Assembly: GCA_031285405.1 (NCBI GenBank)
Contig: JAITWH010000015.1
Location: forward strand, 1 to 64,000
Direction of reading: 5' to 3'
Source: Alistipes sp.
Lineage (GTDB): Bacteria > Bacteroidota > Bacteroidia > Bacteroidales > Rikenellaceae
DNA: 64,000 bases
The notes below the pieces were generated by a model. That model ran no database searches. It was given only the letters and a program-made list of their open reading frames with translations, and was not told the origin of the DNA. This document shows positions 30,953-39,467 of this stretch, one piece after another. Every line of letters starts with the position of its first letter. Within the stretch, counting starts at the first letter, position 1. Position numbers and translations under genes: made by a program.

Positions 30953-32626
30953 ATGGCAGACGAAAAGATCATTTTTTCAATGGTGGGAGTGAGCAAGGTG
31001 CTCCCCAGTAACAAGAAAATTCTTAACAACATATACCTGTCGTTCTTCTACGGCGCGAAGATCGGCATCATCGGGCTGAACGGCAGTGGGAAGTCGACGT
31101 TGATGAAGATCATCGCGGGGTTGGACAAAAACTTCCAGGGCGAGGTCGTCTTTTCGCAGGGTTACAGCGTGGGGTACCTCGAACAGGAGCCGCAGCTGGA
31201 CGACACAAAAACCGTGAAGGAGATTGTGCAGGAGGGGTGCGCGCAGACGGTTGCGCTGCTCAAAGAGTACGAGCAGGTGAACGAAGCCTTTGCCGATCCC
31301 GACTTGGACGGCGACGCGATGAACAAACTGATCGAACGTCAGGGCGAACTCACCGAGGCGATCGACGCCGTGAACGGTTGGGAGTTGGACGCCGTGTTGG
31401 AGAGGGCGATGGATGCGTTGAGGTGTCCCGATCCCGACGCGCCGGTCAAGAATCTTTCGGGGGGTGAGCGTCGCCGCGTGGCACTGTGTCGGCTGCTGTT
31501 GCAGGAGCCCGACGTGCTGCTGCTCGACGAACCCACCAACCACTTGGACGCCGAGAGCATCGACTGGTTGGAGCAGCATCTGCAACAATATAAGGGTACG
31601 GTGATCGCCGTCACCCACGACCGATACTTTTTGGACAACGTGGCCGGATGGATTTTGGAGCTGGACCGCGGCGAAGGAATTCCGTGGAAGGGCAACTATT
31701 CGAGCTGGCTCGAACAGAAGTCGACGCGCCTCGCGATGGAGGAGAAGCAGGAGTCGAAGCGGCGCAAAACCCTCGAACGAGAGTTGGAGTGGGTGCGCAT
31801 GGGGGCCAAGGCGCGTCATGCGAAGTCGAAGGCCCGTCTTTCGGCATACGACAAGATGCTCAACGAGGACACCAAGCAGAAGGAGGAGAAGTTGGAGATT
31901 TTTATCCCCAACGGGCCGCGTCTGGGCAACGTTGTGATCGAGGCGCAGGGGGTGTCGAAGGCATACGGCGACAGGGTGCTGTACGAGGGGTTGGAGTTCT
32001 CGCTGCCGCCAGCGGGGATCGTTGGTGTTATCGGGCCAAACGGTACGGGTAAGACCACGTTGTTTCGCATGATCATGGGGTTGGAGCAGCCCACGGCGGG
32101 ATCTTTCAAGGTCGGCGAAACGGTGAAGCTCGCCTACATCGACCAGCAGCACAAGTCGATAGACGCCGACAAGACTGTGTACGAGGTGATATCGGCCAAC
32201 TCGGAGCATGTGCAGTTGGGCAATCGCAGCGTGCCGGCGCGGGCCTACGTCTCGCGTTTTAACTTCAACGGCGCCGATCAGGAGAAGAAGTGCGGCATAC
32301 TGTCGGGCGGCGAACGCAACCGTCTGCACCTTGCGCTGGCGCTCAAAGAGGAGGGCAATGTGCTGCTGCTGGACGAACCGACCAACGACATCGACGTCAA
32401 CACGTTGCGCGCGTTGGAGGAGGGCTTGGAGGCGTTTGCCGGCTGCGCCGTCGTCATCTCGCACGACAGGTGGTTTCTCGACCGCATCGCCACACACATA
32501 CTCTCGTTTGAGGGCGACGGCGAGGTGAAGTTCTTCGAGGGGGGCTACTCGGAGTATGAAGACCACAAACGCGCCCAGGGGCTTGAGCCGGCTAAACGGA
32601 CTAAGTATCGGAAGCTTGTAGAATAA
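30953..32626 (+). CDS. ettA: ABC-F protein EttA (energy-dependent translational throttle)
   Basis: 557 residues with two ABC ATPase domains. Domain 1: GLNGSGKST (Walker A), LSGGERRRVALCR, LLLDEPTNHLD. Linker/arm region about 240-320. Domain 2: [33 protein letters not shown]. No membrane segments, as expected for ABC-F. EttA binds the ribosomal E site and gates elongation according to ATP/ADP. Length matches the family. Monocistronic or first in its unit; followed by the GIY-YIG element. Confidence 0.95.
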   Translation: MADEKIIFSMVGVSKVLPSNKKILNNIYLSFFYGAKIGIIGLNGSGKSTLMKIIAGLDKNFQGEVVFSQGYSVGYLEQEPQLDDTKTVKEIVQEGCAQTVALLKEYEQVNEAFADPDLDGDAMNKLIERQGELTEAIDAVNGWELDAVLERAMDALRCPDPDAPVKNLSGGERRRVALCRLLLQEPDVLLLDEPTNHLDAESIDWLEQHLQQYKGTVIAVTHDRYFLDNVAGWILELDRGEGIPWKGNYSSWLEQKSTRLAMEEKQESKRRKTLERELEWVRMGAKARHAKSKARLSAYDKMLNEDTKQKEEKLEIFIPNGPRLGNVVIEAQGVSKAYGDRVLYEGLEFSLPPAGIVGVIGPNGTGKTTLFRMIMGLEQPTAGSFKVGETVKLAYIDQQHKSIDADKTVYEVISANSEHVQLGNRSVPARAYVSRFNFNGADQEKKCGILSGGERNRLHLALALKEEGNVLLLDEPTNDIDVNTLRALEEGLEAFAGCAVVISHDRWFLDRIATHILSFEGDGEVKFFEGGYSEYEDHKRAQGLEPAKRTKYRKLVE

Positions 32627-32629
32627 AAC

Positions 32630-32994
32630 TGTCATTCCGAAACGAAGTGAGGAATCTACCGAATAGAAAATGAAAGAGTACTTTGTGTACATCCTCACCA
32701 ACGTAAACAAGACCGTTCTGTACACGGGAGTTACGAACAACCTCGAAAGGCGGTTGGCAGAACACAGGGATGAGAGCTCGGAAGCAAGCGTTTTTACAGG
32801 ACGATACGGAGTGAAGTATTTGCTACATTACGAACGGTTTCAAAGAATTCTTGATGCCATTGCCAGAGAGAAAGAGATAAAGGGATGGCGGCGAGAAAAG
32901 AAGATAAAGTTGATAGAGTCGGAAAATCCTCATTGGAAATTCCTTAACGAAGAGGATATATAAGGTAGATTCCTCACATTCGTTCGGAATGACA
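32630..32994. mobile_element. GIY-YIG nuclease gene bracketed by 31-bp inverted repeats
   Basis: TGTCATTCCGAAACGAAGTG and onward (32630-32660) and its inverse (32964-32994) agree at 27 of 31 positions, with differences confined to the centre. The nuclease gene fills the space between them almost completely. This type of GTCATTCCGA repeat is widespread as an intergenic sequence in many bacteria. A third, diverged copy lies at 33012-33048. Mobility is inference. Confidence 0.65.
32670..32963 (+). CDS. GIY-YIG nuclease domain protein (UPF0213/YhbQ-like)
   Basis: 97 residues. VYILTN and YTGVTNNLERRLAEH contain the GIY-YIG tyrosines and Arg, and REKEIKGWRREKKIKLIE the catalytic Glu region. Stand-alone proteins of this family are presumed DNA nucleases with poorly known roles. 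Its ATG is 9 nt after the left inverted repeat and its stop overlaps the edge of the right one, so gene and repeats form one unit. AT-richer than ettA and hisS on either side. Confidence 0.88.
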   Translation: MKEYFVYILTNVNKTVLYTGVTNNLERRLAEHRDESSEASVFTGRYGVKYLLHYERFQRILDAIAREKEIKGWRREKKIKLIESENPHWKFLNEEDI

Positions 32995-33011
32995 TTTGCG
33001 GCGGAGCCTTG

Positions 33012-33048
33012 AGTCATTCCGAGGGAAGCGAAGCGACGGGGAATCGAC
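33012..33048. repeat. GTCATTCCGA repeat, diverged third copy
   Basis: GTCATTCCGAGGGAAGCGAA followed by GCGACGGGGAATCGAC, same orientation as the left repeat of the nuclease element. In the minus frame such repeats translate as IPRRFASLGMT, a peptide often seen in spurious annotations. Confidence 0.7.
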
Positions 33049-33072
33049 GATATGAGCAGAAAAAAACTTGAA

Positions 33073-33119
33073 ATCACAAATTGTGACATCAAATTTGAGG
33101 TTGCAGAATGCAACCTCAA
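33073..33119 (+). promoter_or_regulatory. Two hairpins in the hisS leader
   Basis: TCACAAATTGTGA (33073-33085) is a 6-bp dyad; TTGAGGTTGCA (33095-33105) pairs perfectly with 33109-33119 around GAA. They lie 40-90 nt upstream of hisS. They could fold in the leader RNA; a regulatory role is inference. Confidence 0.5.
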
Positions 33120-33160
33120 GTCGCGGATGAGGCGTAAAACAGAGACAAACAGAAAAGACT

Positions 33161-34477
33161 ATGGCACAAAAACCAAGCATACCCAAGGGCACGCGCGACT
33201 TTTCGCAGGCCGAAACCGCGCGCCGAAACTATATTTTCGACACCTGCCGAGACGTTTTCCGGCTGCACGGCTACGCGCCGATCGAGACTCCCGCGATGGA
33301 AAACCTCTCGACGCTGATGGGCAAATATGGCGAGGAGGGCGACAAGCTGCTGTTCCGCATCCAAAACAGCGGCGAGCAGGCTTCGGCGCCGCCCGAAAAG
33401 GGGCTTCGGTACGACCTGACGGTGCCATTTGCGAGGTATGTGGTTCAGCATCAGAGCGAAATCGCGTTTCCGTTCAAGCGTTTTCAGATTCAGCCGGTGT
33501 GGCGCGCCGACAGGCCGCAAAAGGGGCGGTATCGCGAATTTTTTCAGTGCGACGTCGATGTGATCGGGTCGCGTAGCCTTACTAATGAGCTGGAACTCAT
33601 ACAGATAGTCGAGAGCGTGTTCGGCCGGTTGGGCGTCGGCGTGACGCTGAAACTCAACAACCGCAAAATCCTTGCTGGCATCGCCGAGACCATTGGTCAG
33701 GCTGACCGCCTTGTCGACATCACCGTGGCGATTGACAAGCTTGAAAAGATTGGTATAGAGGCAGTTAAAGCCGAGCTCGCGGAGAAGGGGCTGCCGCAGG
33801 AGGCGATCGATAGGCTTGAGCCGATACTTGCGCTGAGTGGTTATACGGGCGAAAAACTGAGTCGCCTCGCCGAGGTGCTGGCCGGCTCCGAAATCGGCCT
33901 GCTGGGCATCGAGGAGATGCGCTATATCTTTGCGATGATCAGCGAGTTAGGTATCGCGCTGCCGGTCGAATTGGATCTCTCGCTGGCTCGCGGACTGAAC
34001 TACTACACCGGCACGATTTTCGAAGTCAAGGCGCTCGATTGGCCGATAGGAAGTATCTGTGGTGGAGGACGTTACGACGATTTGACGGGCATTTTCGGCA
34101 TGCCTGGCGTCTCGGGCGTCGGCATCTCGTTCGGCGCCGACCGCATTTACGACGTGATGTCGGGCCTCGGACTTTTCCCCGACGAGGCGGTCGCCGGCAC
34201 GCGCGTTTTATTCCTCAATTTCGGTGGCACTGAGGAGGTTACGTCGCTGCGGCTGCTCGCCTCGCTGCGTCGCAACGGGGTCGCCGCCGAGATATATCCC
34301 GACGCCGCGAAGATGAAAAAACAGATGGAATGGGCCAATCGGCGCGCGATTCCGTTCGTCGCGATCGTCGGCGAGGATGAGCTTGCGCGCGGCGCCGCCA
34401 CGGTCAAAAACATGCAGTCCGGCGAACAGCAACAGATTGATTTTGACAGACTTGTGGAGATTTTTGCTGCGAAATAA
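33161..34477 (+). CDS. hisS: Histidyl-tRNA synthetase
   Basis: 438 residues. Class II aaRS motifs: KGTRDF, motif 2 region [26 protein letters not shown], the histidine-binding [15 protein letters not shown], and motif 3 GGGRYDDL...GISFGADRI, followed by an anticodon-binding domain (about 345-438). It charges tRNA-His. A 134-nt leader with hairpins precedes it. It is followed 32 nt later by an S41 protease in the same orientation. Confidence 0.96.
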   Translation: MAQKPSIPKGTRDFSQAETARRNYIFDTCRDVFRLHGYAPIETPAMENLSTLMGKYGEEGDKLLFRIQNSGEQASAPPEKGLRYDLTVPFARYVVQHQSEIAFPFKRFQIQPVWRADRPQKGRYREFFQCDVDVIGSRSLTNELELIQIVESVFGRLGVGVTLKLNNRKILAGIAETIGQADRLVDITVAIDKLEKIGIEAVKAELAEKGLPQEAIDRLEPILALSGYTGEKLSRLAEVLAGSEIGLLGIEEMRYIFAMISELGIALPVELDLSLARGLNYYTGTIFEVKALDWPIGSICGGGRYDDLTGIFGMPGVSGVGISFGADRIYDVMSGLGLFPDEAVAGTRVLFLNFGGTEEVTSLRLLASLRRNGVAAEIYPDAAKMKKQMEWANRRAIPFVAIVGEDELARGAATVKNMQSGEQQQIDFDRLVEIFAAK

Positions 34478-34509
34478 CGGCATCTAAAAACTGTCGCGTC
34501 GGCCCAAAA

Positions 34510-36288
34510 ATGATAACGATTTTAATAAAAATGATAAAACGATCACTCATCCTGTCGGCGTTTTCGGCAGCCGTTTCGGCGATATTTTTGCCGCCCCTCG
34601 CTGTGTCCGGCCAAAGCCCGCAGCACCCGACCCAGCAGGAGATGCGCGAAATGACCGATCAGTACTCCAAACTCGCTGATTTTTACCGCATTATGGCCGG
34701 CAACTACCTCGACACGATGAGCTACGAGGCGATCGTCGAGAAGGGCATCACGAGCATGCTGGCCGAGCTCGACCCGCACTCTGTGTACTTGACAGCCAGG
34801 GAGTTACAGACGTCGAACGAGGAGCTTGGCGGCGGCTTCAGCGGCATCGGCATCGAATTCAACACGCTCAACGACACGATCATCGTGGTCAACACGATCG
34901 TCGGCGGGCCGGCCGAAAGGGTGGGGCTGATGCCCAACGACCGCATTATATCCGTTGACAATCAGAATGTTATAGGCATCGAACGCACCGAAGTTCCGAG
35001 CAAACTGCGCGGCCCCAAGGGCACGAAGGTCGAGGTGACGGTGTTTCGCCGCGGCACGCCTAACTCGCTGGATTTCAGCATCACACGCGACGACATCCCG
35101 CTCAACACCGTCGACGCGGCCTATCGCCCCGATCCGCGCACCGGCTACATCAAAGTCAACCGTTTCGGCGCCACCACCAGCCGCGAATTTGCCGAAGCAC
35201 TCGCCCTGCTGCAAAAAAGCACCGCCGAAGAGAGTCAACCAATTGACGGACTGATACTTGACCTAAGAGGAAACGGCGGCGGCTACCTGCCCGAGGCGAT
35301 TCGGATGAGCGAATTTTTTCTCGACCGCGGGCAACGCATCGTCTCGACCGAAGGCAACATGTACCCCACGCAAACCATTGATGCCCAGAGTAATGGACGT
35401 TTCAATCGCGGGCGACTGATCGTGCTGGTCGACCAGTCGTCGGCATCGGCGTCGGAGATTGTCGCGGGGGCGGTGCAGGACTGGGATCGCGGGCTCGTGG
35501 TCGGCAACACGACGTTCGGCAAAGGGTTGGTACAGAGGGAGTTCCCGCTCGACGATGGCTCGGCCGTGCGCCTCACGATCGCGCGCTACCTGACCCCCAC
35601 CGGCCGCGCGATCCAACGCCCCTACGAGCGCGGCCACTCCGAGGAGTACTACATTGACGCCATAGAGCGCTATAACTCAGAGCGTTACGCAACCACATCC
35701 GCCGACCAAATGCCCTCCGACACAACCGCCAAGAGCCCAACCCCCTATCGCACCCTGCGCAGCGGCCGCGCGGTGTATGGCGGCGGCGGCATCCGGCCCG
35801 ACATCATCATGCCGGCCGACACGACGGGATTTTCGCCCTACTGGTCGCGGCTCGTCCGCAGCGGACAGCTGGTCGAATTCGTGCAGAGCTACCTCGACGG
35901 TTCGCGCGCCGAACTCGAAACGCAATACTCTGATATAGAGAGCTATATCTCGCAATTTGACGCCGCCATGCTGCTGTCGAACATGGCCGAGTACGCCGCC
36001 TCGCACGGAATCGAACGCGACGACGCGGGACTCGAAACATCGCGCGAGTGGCTCTCGGCGCAGATCAAAGCCCTTGTAGCTCAGCGACTTTGGGGCACCG
36101 AGGGTTACTATCGAGTGGGCCACGCGACGTTCGACGCAACTTTCCGACGCGCGCACGAGATCATGACGCGCTGGCGCGAACTCGACACCGGACTCGAAAC
36201 CAGCGACACCAGCGGCCTCAAAAGCAAGCCCGAAAACAGAGAGATCGGCCTCGTAACGGATGACCTCGTGAAAAAATTGTCAGAATAG
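34510..36288 (+). CDS. S41 family C-terminal processing protease
   Basis: 592 residues. Signal anchor (about 9-35), helical N-terminal region, PDZ domain (about 85-165; GGGFSGIGIEFN, VVNTIVGGPAERVGLMPNDRI), then the S41 protease core: DLRGNGGGYLPEA, DQSSASASEI (catalytic Ser) and VGNTTFGKGLVQ (catalytic Lys). A C-terminal helical extension of about 190 residues follows. It cleaves periplasmic proteins at their C-termini. A start at the second Met (MIKRSL, 34531) is equally possible. Confidence 0.92.
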   Translation: MITILIKMIKRSLILSAFSAAVSAIFLPPLAVSGQSPQHPTQQEMREMTDQYSKLADFYRIMAGNYLDTMSYEAIVEKGITSMLAELDPHSVYLTARELQTSNEELGGGFSGIGIEFNTLNDTIIVVNTIVGGPAERVGLMPNDRIISVDNQNVIGIERTEVPSKLRGPKGTKVEVTVFRRGTPNSLDFSITRDDIPLNTVDAAYRPDPRTGYIKVNRFGATTSREFAEALALLQKSTAEESQPIDGLILDLRGNGGGYLPEAIRMSEFFLDRGQRIVSTEGNMYPTQTIDAQSNGRFNRGRLIVLVDQSSASASEIVAGAVQDWDRGLVVGNTTFGKGLVQREFPLDDGSAVRLTIARYLTPTGRAIQRPYERGHSEEYYIDAIERYNSERYATTSADQMPSDTTAKSPTPYRTLRSGRAVYGGGGIRPDIIMPADTTGFSPYWSRLVRSGQLVEFVQSYLDGSRAELETQYSDIESYISQFDAAMLLSNMAEYAASHGIERDDAGLETSREWLSAQIKALVAQRLWGTEGYYRVGHATFDATFRRAHEIMTRWRELDTGLETSDTSGLKSKPENREIGLVTDDLVKKLSE

Positions 36289-36310
36289 TGCATTTTTTTG
36301 AAATTTATCA

Positions 36311-36339
36311 TTGCGGATATGAAATTTTCATTAAATTTG
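36311..36339 (+). promoter_or_regulatory. Promoter of the PUR-domain gene
   Basis: TTG (36311-36313), 18 nt, TAAATTTG (36332-36339). The leader to ATG 36467 is about 120 nt, one of the longer ones in the window. Confidence 0.7.
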
Positions 36340-36466
36340 CACTGCATAACCTTAACAACCTAAAAACAGGAGCGCGTGATTTTGAGAGTCTTCGGCCTGT
36401 TAGGGGCTGGAGGTGCAAAAATTTCGAAGTTCTGAAAAACTAACCTTATTTCGAGTCAGGAGTAAC

Positions 36467-36817
36467 ATGGGAGACGGATTTGATTTTCGCGCCGGCGATG
36501 GCGACGGTGGAGAGGATGTCTATTCGAAGGTCGTAAGGGCCGGGAAACGCACCTATTTTTTCGATGTCAAAGCGACGCGAAACGGCGACAACTATCTGAC
36601 TATCACCGAGTCACGCAAGAAAATGGCGCGCGACGGGTCGATGGTGTTCGAGAAGAACAAAATTTTTCTCTACAAAGAGGACTTTGCCAAGTTCGCCGAC
36701 GGATTCGAAGACGCCGTGAACTACATCAAGGTCAACAAGCCGGAATTTTTCGAGGCCGAGGCTGCTATGGCGGCGGTCGGCGACTCTTCGCTCGACGACG
36801 AGTTCGACATGTTGTAG
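36467..36817 (+). CDS. PUR-domain nucleic-acid-binding protein (DUF3276)
   Basis: 116 residues from ATG 36467, chosen for the TCAGGAG ribosome site 4 nt upstream (an in-frame start at 36413 lacks one). A PUR repeat is visible: YSKVVRAGKRTYFFDVKATRNGDNYLTITESRK and the second strand-helix unit VFEKNKIFLYKEDFAKFADGFEDAVNYIK. Bacterial homologues (Bacteroides fragilis, Borrelia BpuR) dimerise and bind single-stranded nucleic acid. The C-terminal tail is acidic. Monocistronic with its own promoter and terminator. Confidence 0.88.
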   Translation: MGDGFDFRAGDGDGGEDVYSKVVRAGKRTYFFDVKATRNGDNYLTITESRKKMARDGSMVFEKNKIFLYKEDFAKFADGFEDAVNYIKVNKPEFFEAEAAMAAVGDSSLDDEFDML

Positions 36818-36950
36818 AGAGGCGCGGCCGCGTTTTCGGGCCGGCGATTTTTTTCGGGCCGAATGTTTCTTAGGCCGACGACCGAGAGGGTGGGGCGTTC
36901 CGAAATGGGGACGTGACGATTTTTTTCGAGCCGTGAGAGAGAGATAAGAA

Positions 36951-36979
36951 AGGCAGACTCGTGAGGGTCCGCCTTTTTC
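36951..36979 (+). terminator. Terminator of the PUR-domain gene
   Basis: AGGCAGAC and GTCCGCCT pair around TCGTGAGG, followed by TTTTTCTG. It is 134 nt after the stop; the intervening sequence is GC-rich and encodes nothing supported. Confidence 0.7.
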
Positions 36980-37037
36980 TGTTTTCACCGCACATGCTCA
37001 AAACCGCATGCACGAGTTTGCAATTTTTGATGGTGCT

Positions 37038-37143
37038 GCCGAAAAAACGCACTTTTTTCGGCGACACCCCCTAAAAAACAGGGGGTACCACCCTAAAAAG
37101 TGTGTTTTTCAAGACGATACCCCCTGAAAACAGGGGGGGGGTA
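37038..37143. other. Cluster of three hairpins with C- and G-runs in a 597-bp intergenic gap
   Basis: First: GCCGAAAAAA and TTTTTTCGGC, perfect 10-bp stem (37038-37062). Second: ACCCCC...GGGGGT (37066-37086). Third: TACCCCCTGAAAACAGGGGG extended to a run of nine G (37118-37143). The gap 36818-37414 otherwise holds a terminator on each side and word repeats; no gene is supported. Confidence 0.7.
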
Positions 37144-37189
37144 TACAAAAAAGTTGATAATTGACAACCGACTGCTGACAACCGGCTGC

Positions 37190-37258
37190 AACTTGGATTA
37201 CTGCCGCTACACTCCTTCTGGATTGCTTCACCCTTCGGGCTCGCAATTACGACAGCGG
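37190..37258. repeat. GTCATTGCGA-type repeat, inverse copy
   Basis: CTGGATTGCTTCACCCTTCG followed by GGCTCGCAATTACGACAG is the inverse of the elements at 62868-62992. It is preceded by GACAACCGACTGCTGACAAC word repeats. Confidence 0.6.
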
Positions 37259-37274
37259 GTTTGATCATGCCAAA

Positions 37275-37302
37275 CAAAAAAAAGCCTCCCGAGGGAGGCT
37301 TT
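37275..37302 (-). terminator. Terminator of the outer-membrane barrel gene
   Basis: AAGCCTCCC and GGGAGGCTT pair; on the minus strand the stem is followed by a run of eight T. It is about 112 nt past the stop at 37415, with a repeat (GCGTAGCCAAAACCGC type) in between. Confidence 0.85.
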
Positions 37303-37414
37303 TCCTAATTATGTAACTTTATAGCTTGGTCAAAATCGCCGCAGCATGTGTAGCTAAACCGCGTAGTAAAAATCGCGTAGCCAAAACCGCTGTCGGCGTT
37401 CCGACCGTTCCGAC

Positions 37415-37903
37415 TTAGAAGCGTACACCTACACCCAGCGACAGACCGATAGTGTTGACGCCGATGTCATCAAGGGTTCTCTGATAGAATACCGCAGGTT
37501 CGAAGAACACCTTTTCCGAGAGGAACAGGTCGTAACCCACCGACACGGCAAGGTTGGATTCGAGGTCGATGCTCTCGACTTTGTTTCCGCGATATCCGAC
37601 CGAAGCGAAGAGATTTTCGTACGGATAGTAGCGAACGCCCGCGCCGAAGGTGAACGCGTTGACATCTTCGATGATGCCGATACCGAACGCAGCTTCGACT
37701 GCAAATTTGTCCGAAAGGAAGTAACCGCCGCCAACGTTGAGGTCAAATGCGGTTGCAGATTCGCCATCCACAAAAGAGTGGGCCAGTCCGAGGCTCGACA
37801 AATTGGCATCGAGGAACCAGTCGTTCTTGTTGAAGCTCTGGGCGTTAGCGCCCGCTACGGCCAGCACTACGGCGGCCACGGTCAAGAAAATTGCTTTTTT
37901 CAT
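37415..37903 (-). CDS. Small outer-membrane beta-barrel protein
   Basis: 162 residues. Signal peptide (1-21, GANA-Q), then alternating hydrophobic strands with Gly/aromatic residues (LNVGGGYFLSDKFAVEAAFG, FTFGAGVRYYP, SVGYDLFLSEKVFFEPAVFY) and a C-terminal LSLGVGVRF ending in Phe, the typical BAM recognition end. About eight strands, as in OmpA/OmpW-like barrels. No periplasmic binding domain. Function unknown, probably structural. Confidence 0.85.
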   Translation of the reverse strand: MKKAIFLTVAAVVLAVAGANAQSFNKNDWFLDANLSSLGLAHSFVDGESATAFDLNVGGGYFLSDKFAVEAAFGIGIIEDVNAFTFGAGVRYYPYENLFASVGYRGNKVESIDLESNLAVSVGYDLFLSEKVFFEPAVFYQRTLDDIGVNTIGLSLGVGVRF

Positions 37904-37981
37904 CTCTGTTTAAAATTAGTTTTTTTTGTTTTTTGAAAAAGTGGTTGTTTTGTGAAACTTAAGTAAAAGTATAGCGAAAAT

Positions 37982-38092
37982 CGTGCCGCGGCGCAACTTC
38001 TGCTCGCCGCCTAAGCTAACTGCGTTGCGTAGCTTGAAAAAACACCGGCGGCGTAAACTGCGTTGCGTAGCAAAATCCGCCGCCGGCGTTCA
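37982..38092. repeat. GCGTAGC-type repeats between PFP and the barrel gene
   Basis: AACTGCGTTGCGTAGC occurs twice (near 38010 and 38057) with CGCCGGCG-type hairpin pieces. These are the same core parts found in other intergenic elements here. No terminator is evident for the upstream PFP gene. Confidence 0.6.
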
Positions 38093-38094
38093 GG

Positions 38095-39327
38095 CTACCA
38101 ATTAAGGATCTTCCGGAAGTCAAAGTCCTCAGGATTAGAGACATACTTGCGAGCCGCCTCATAGTCCTCGGGGGTGACATAGTTAAGGATATTGTCGATC
38201 ACCGACTGGATTTTGTCGCTCGCGAGGTTCACCAGACGGGGCGGAATTTTGTGCGTGGTGGGGTCTTCCAGGTCGCGCAGATAGAGCGGAGTGACAAATC
38301 CCTCGGGGTTCACATACACCATGCAACCCGTGTCGCCCTGCGCAAAGAGCTTGTAGACGCCCATGCCCAGCTGCGAGCAGTAGACCAGGTCATACGCGAC
38401 GGGGGTCTGGCAACGCACCTCGTAGCCGATCTCCACCGGACGGCTCTTCACCTTGATACCCAGCTCCTTCAGGCGGTTTTCCAACATCTCGTTGAAGATG
38501 TGCGCCTTCGAAACCTTGCCCAACTCGGGATGTCCGTGGTCGTCATACGAGAATGTGACACCGCTCTTGCGGCACTCTTCGGCCGAAAGTTCGTGGAACA
38601 CACCCTCCGAGATGATGGCCGCGCCGTAGTCCATGCCCATGATCTTGCGCTTGATGATCGCCGAAACCACGAGGTCGACGATCTTCTTGACGGTGATCTC
38701 GGTGCGGTTGAACATCTCGGGGATCACGATCATCGGGTAGTGGCACGCGCTGCCGATGCCGAACGCCAGGTGACCTGCGCTGCGACCCATGGCCGCCAAC
38801 ACAAACCAGTTGCCGCTCGTGCGCGCGTCCACATACACTGTGCGCGCGATGACGGCCCCCTTGTCCTTCGCCGACTGGTAGCCAAAGGTGGGCATACCGG
38901 CGGGCAGCGGAAGGTCGTTGTCGATAGTCTTGGGTACGTGGATGTTGGCCACGGGATATTTGTTGGCTTCGAGGAACGCCGCGATGCGGTTGGCGGTCGA
39001 GGCGGTGTCGTCGCCACCCACCGTCACGAGCAACTTGACGTTGTTGTCCTTGAAGAACTTGAGGTTGAAGTTCTCGTCGAAATCCTTCTGCGAGGGTTTG
39101 AAACGACTCATCTGGAGGAACGAACCGCCGCGGTTGAAGATGTCGTCGGCCAGCGGAAAGTCGATGTCGACCATGTGCGGATCGGGGTTAAACAGGCCGC
39201 TGTATCCGCCGTGGAGGCCGATCACGCGATAACCCTTCTGCAGGAAGGTCTTCGAAACGCTCCCGACGACTGTGTTCATTCCGGGGGCCGGGCCGCCGCC
39301 CGTCAGGATTGCAATAGCTTCTTTCAT
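38095..39327 (-). CDS. pfp: Phosphofructokinase, probably pyrophosphate-dependent
   Basis: 410 residues from ATG 39327. GGGPAPGMN, GGDDTAS (residues 104-110) and PKTIDNDLP (132-140) are PFK motifs. The second Asp in GGDD (ATP-dependent enzymes have Gly) indicates use of pyrophosphate as phosphoryl donor, as known for other Bacteroidetes PFPs. It reversibly phosphorylates fructose-6-phosphate. TATCTTTG at 39398-39405 gives a leader of about 65 nt. Divergent from the DUF4294 gene. Confidence 0.9.
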   Translation of the reverse strand: MKEAIAILTGGGPAPGMNTVVGSVSKTFLQKGYRVIGLHGGYSGLFNPDPHMVDIDFPLADDIFNRGGSFLQMSRFKPSQKDFDENFNLKFFKDNNVKLLVTVGGDDTASTANRIAAFLEANKYPVANIHVPKTIDNDLPLPAGMPTFGYQSAKDKGAVIARTVYVDARTSGNWFVLAAMGRSAGHLAFGIGSACHYPMIVIPEMFNRTEITVKKIVDLVVSAIIKRKIMGMDYGAAIISEGVFHELSAEECRKSGVTFSYDDHGHPELGKVSKAHIFNEMLENRLKELGIKVKSRPVEIGYEVRCQTPVAYDLVYCSQLGMGVYKLFAQGDTGCMVYVNPEGFVTPLYLRDLEDPTTHKIPPRLVNLASDKIQSVIDNILNYVTPEDYEAARKYVSNPEDFDFRKILNW

Positions 39328-39397
39328 AGTGGTATCAATGTTGTTAGTGTGATTACGCGGCTCCGTTTCGCGCCTTTTCACGCGACTTTAACGGCAG

Positions 39398-39405
39398 CAA
39401 AGATA
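39398..39405 (-). promoter_or_regulatory. PFP promoter (-7 box)
   Basis: The minus strand reads TATCTTTG, about 70 nt before ATG 39327. Confidence 0.65.
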
Positions 39406-39455
39406 TTAATAATTTTTAAAAAATAGGCAGGATATTAAAACTGACTCCAATTCGT

Positions 39456-39463
39456 TATATTTG
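39456..39463 (+). promoter_or_regulatory. DUF4294 gene promoter (-7 box)
   Basis: TATATTTG ends 4 nt before the GTG start at 39468; probable leaderless mRNA with a GTG start. Confidence 0.6.
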
Positions 39464-39467
39464 CAGA

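Noticed and set aside
30977..32740. A 587-codon open frame antisense to ettA
   Set aside because: Shadow frame; it runs through the GIY-YIG repeat and has no domain.
32823..33119. A 98-codon minus-strand frame containing IPRRFASLGMT and VIPNECEES
   Set aside because: These peptides are translations of the GTCATTCCGA repeats, a known source of false genes.
33052..33160. A short plus-strand frame in the hisS leader as an attenuator peptide
   Set aside because: It has no run of histidine codons and continues in a different frame into hisS, so a His leader peptide is not supported.
37118..37143. Rho-independent terminator at the nine-G hairpin
   Set aside because: It has no T-run on either strand, and clearer terminators lie at 36951 and 37275.
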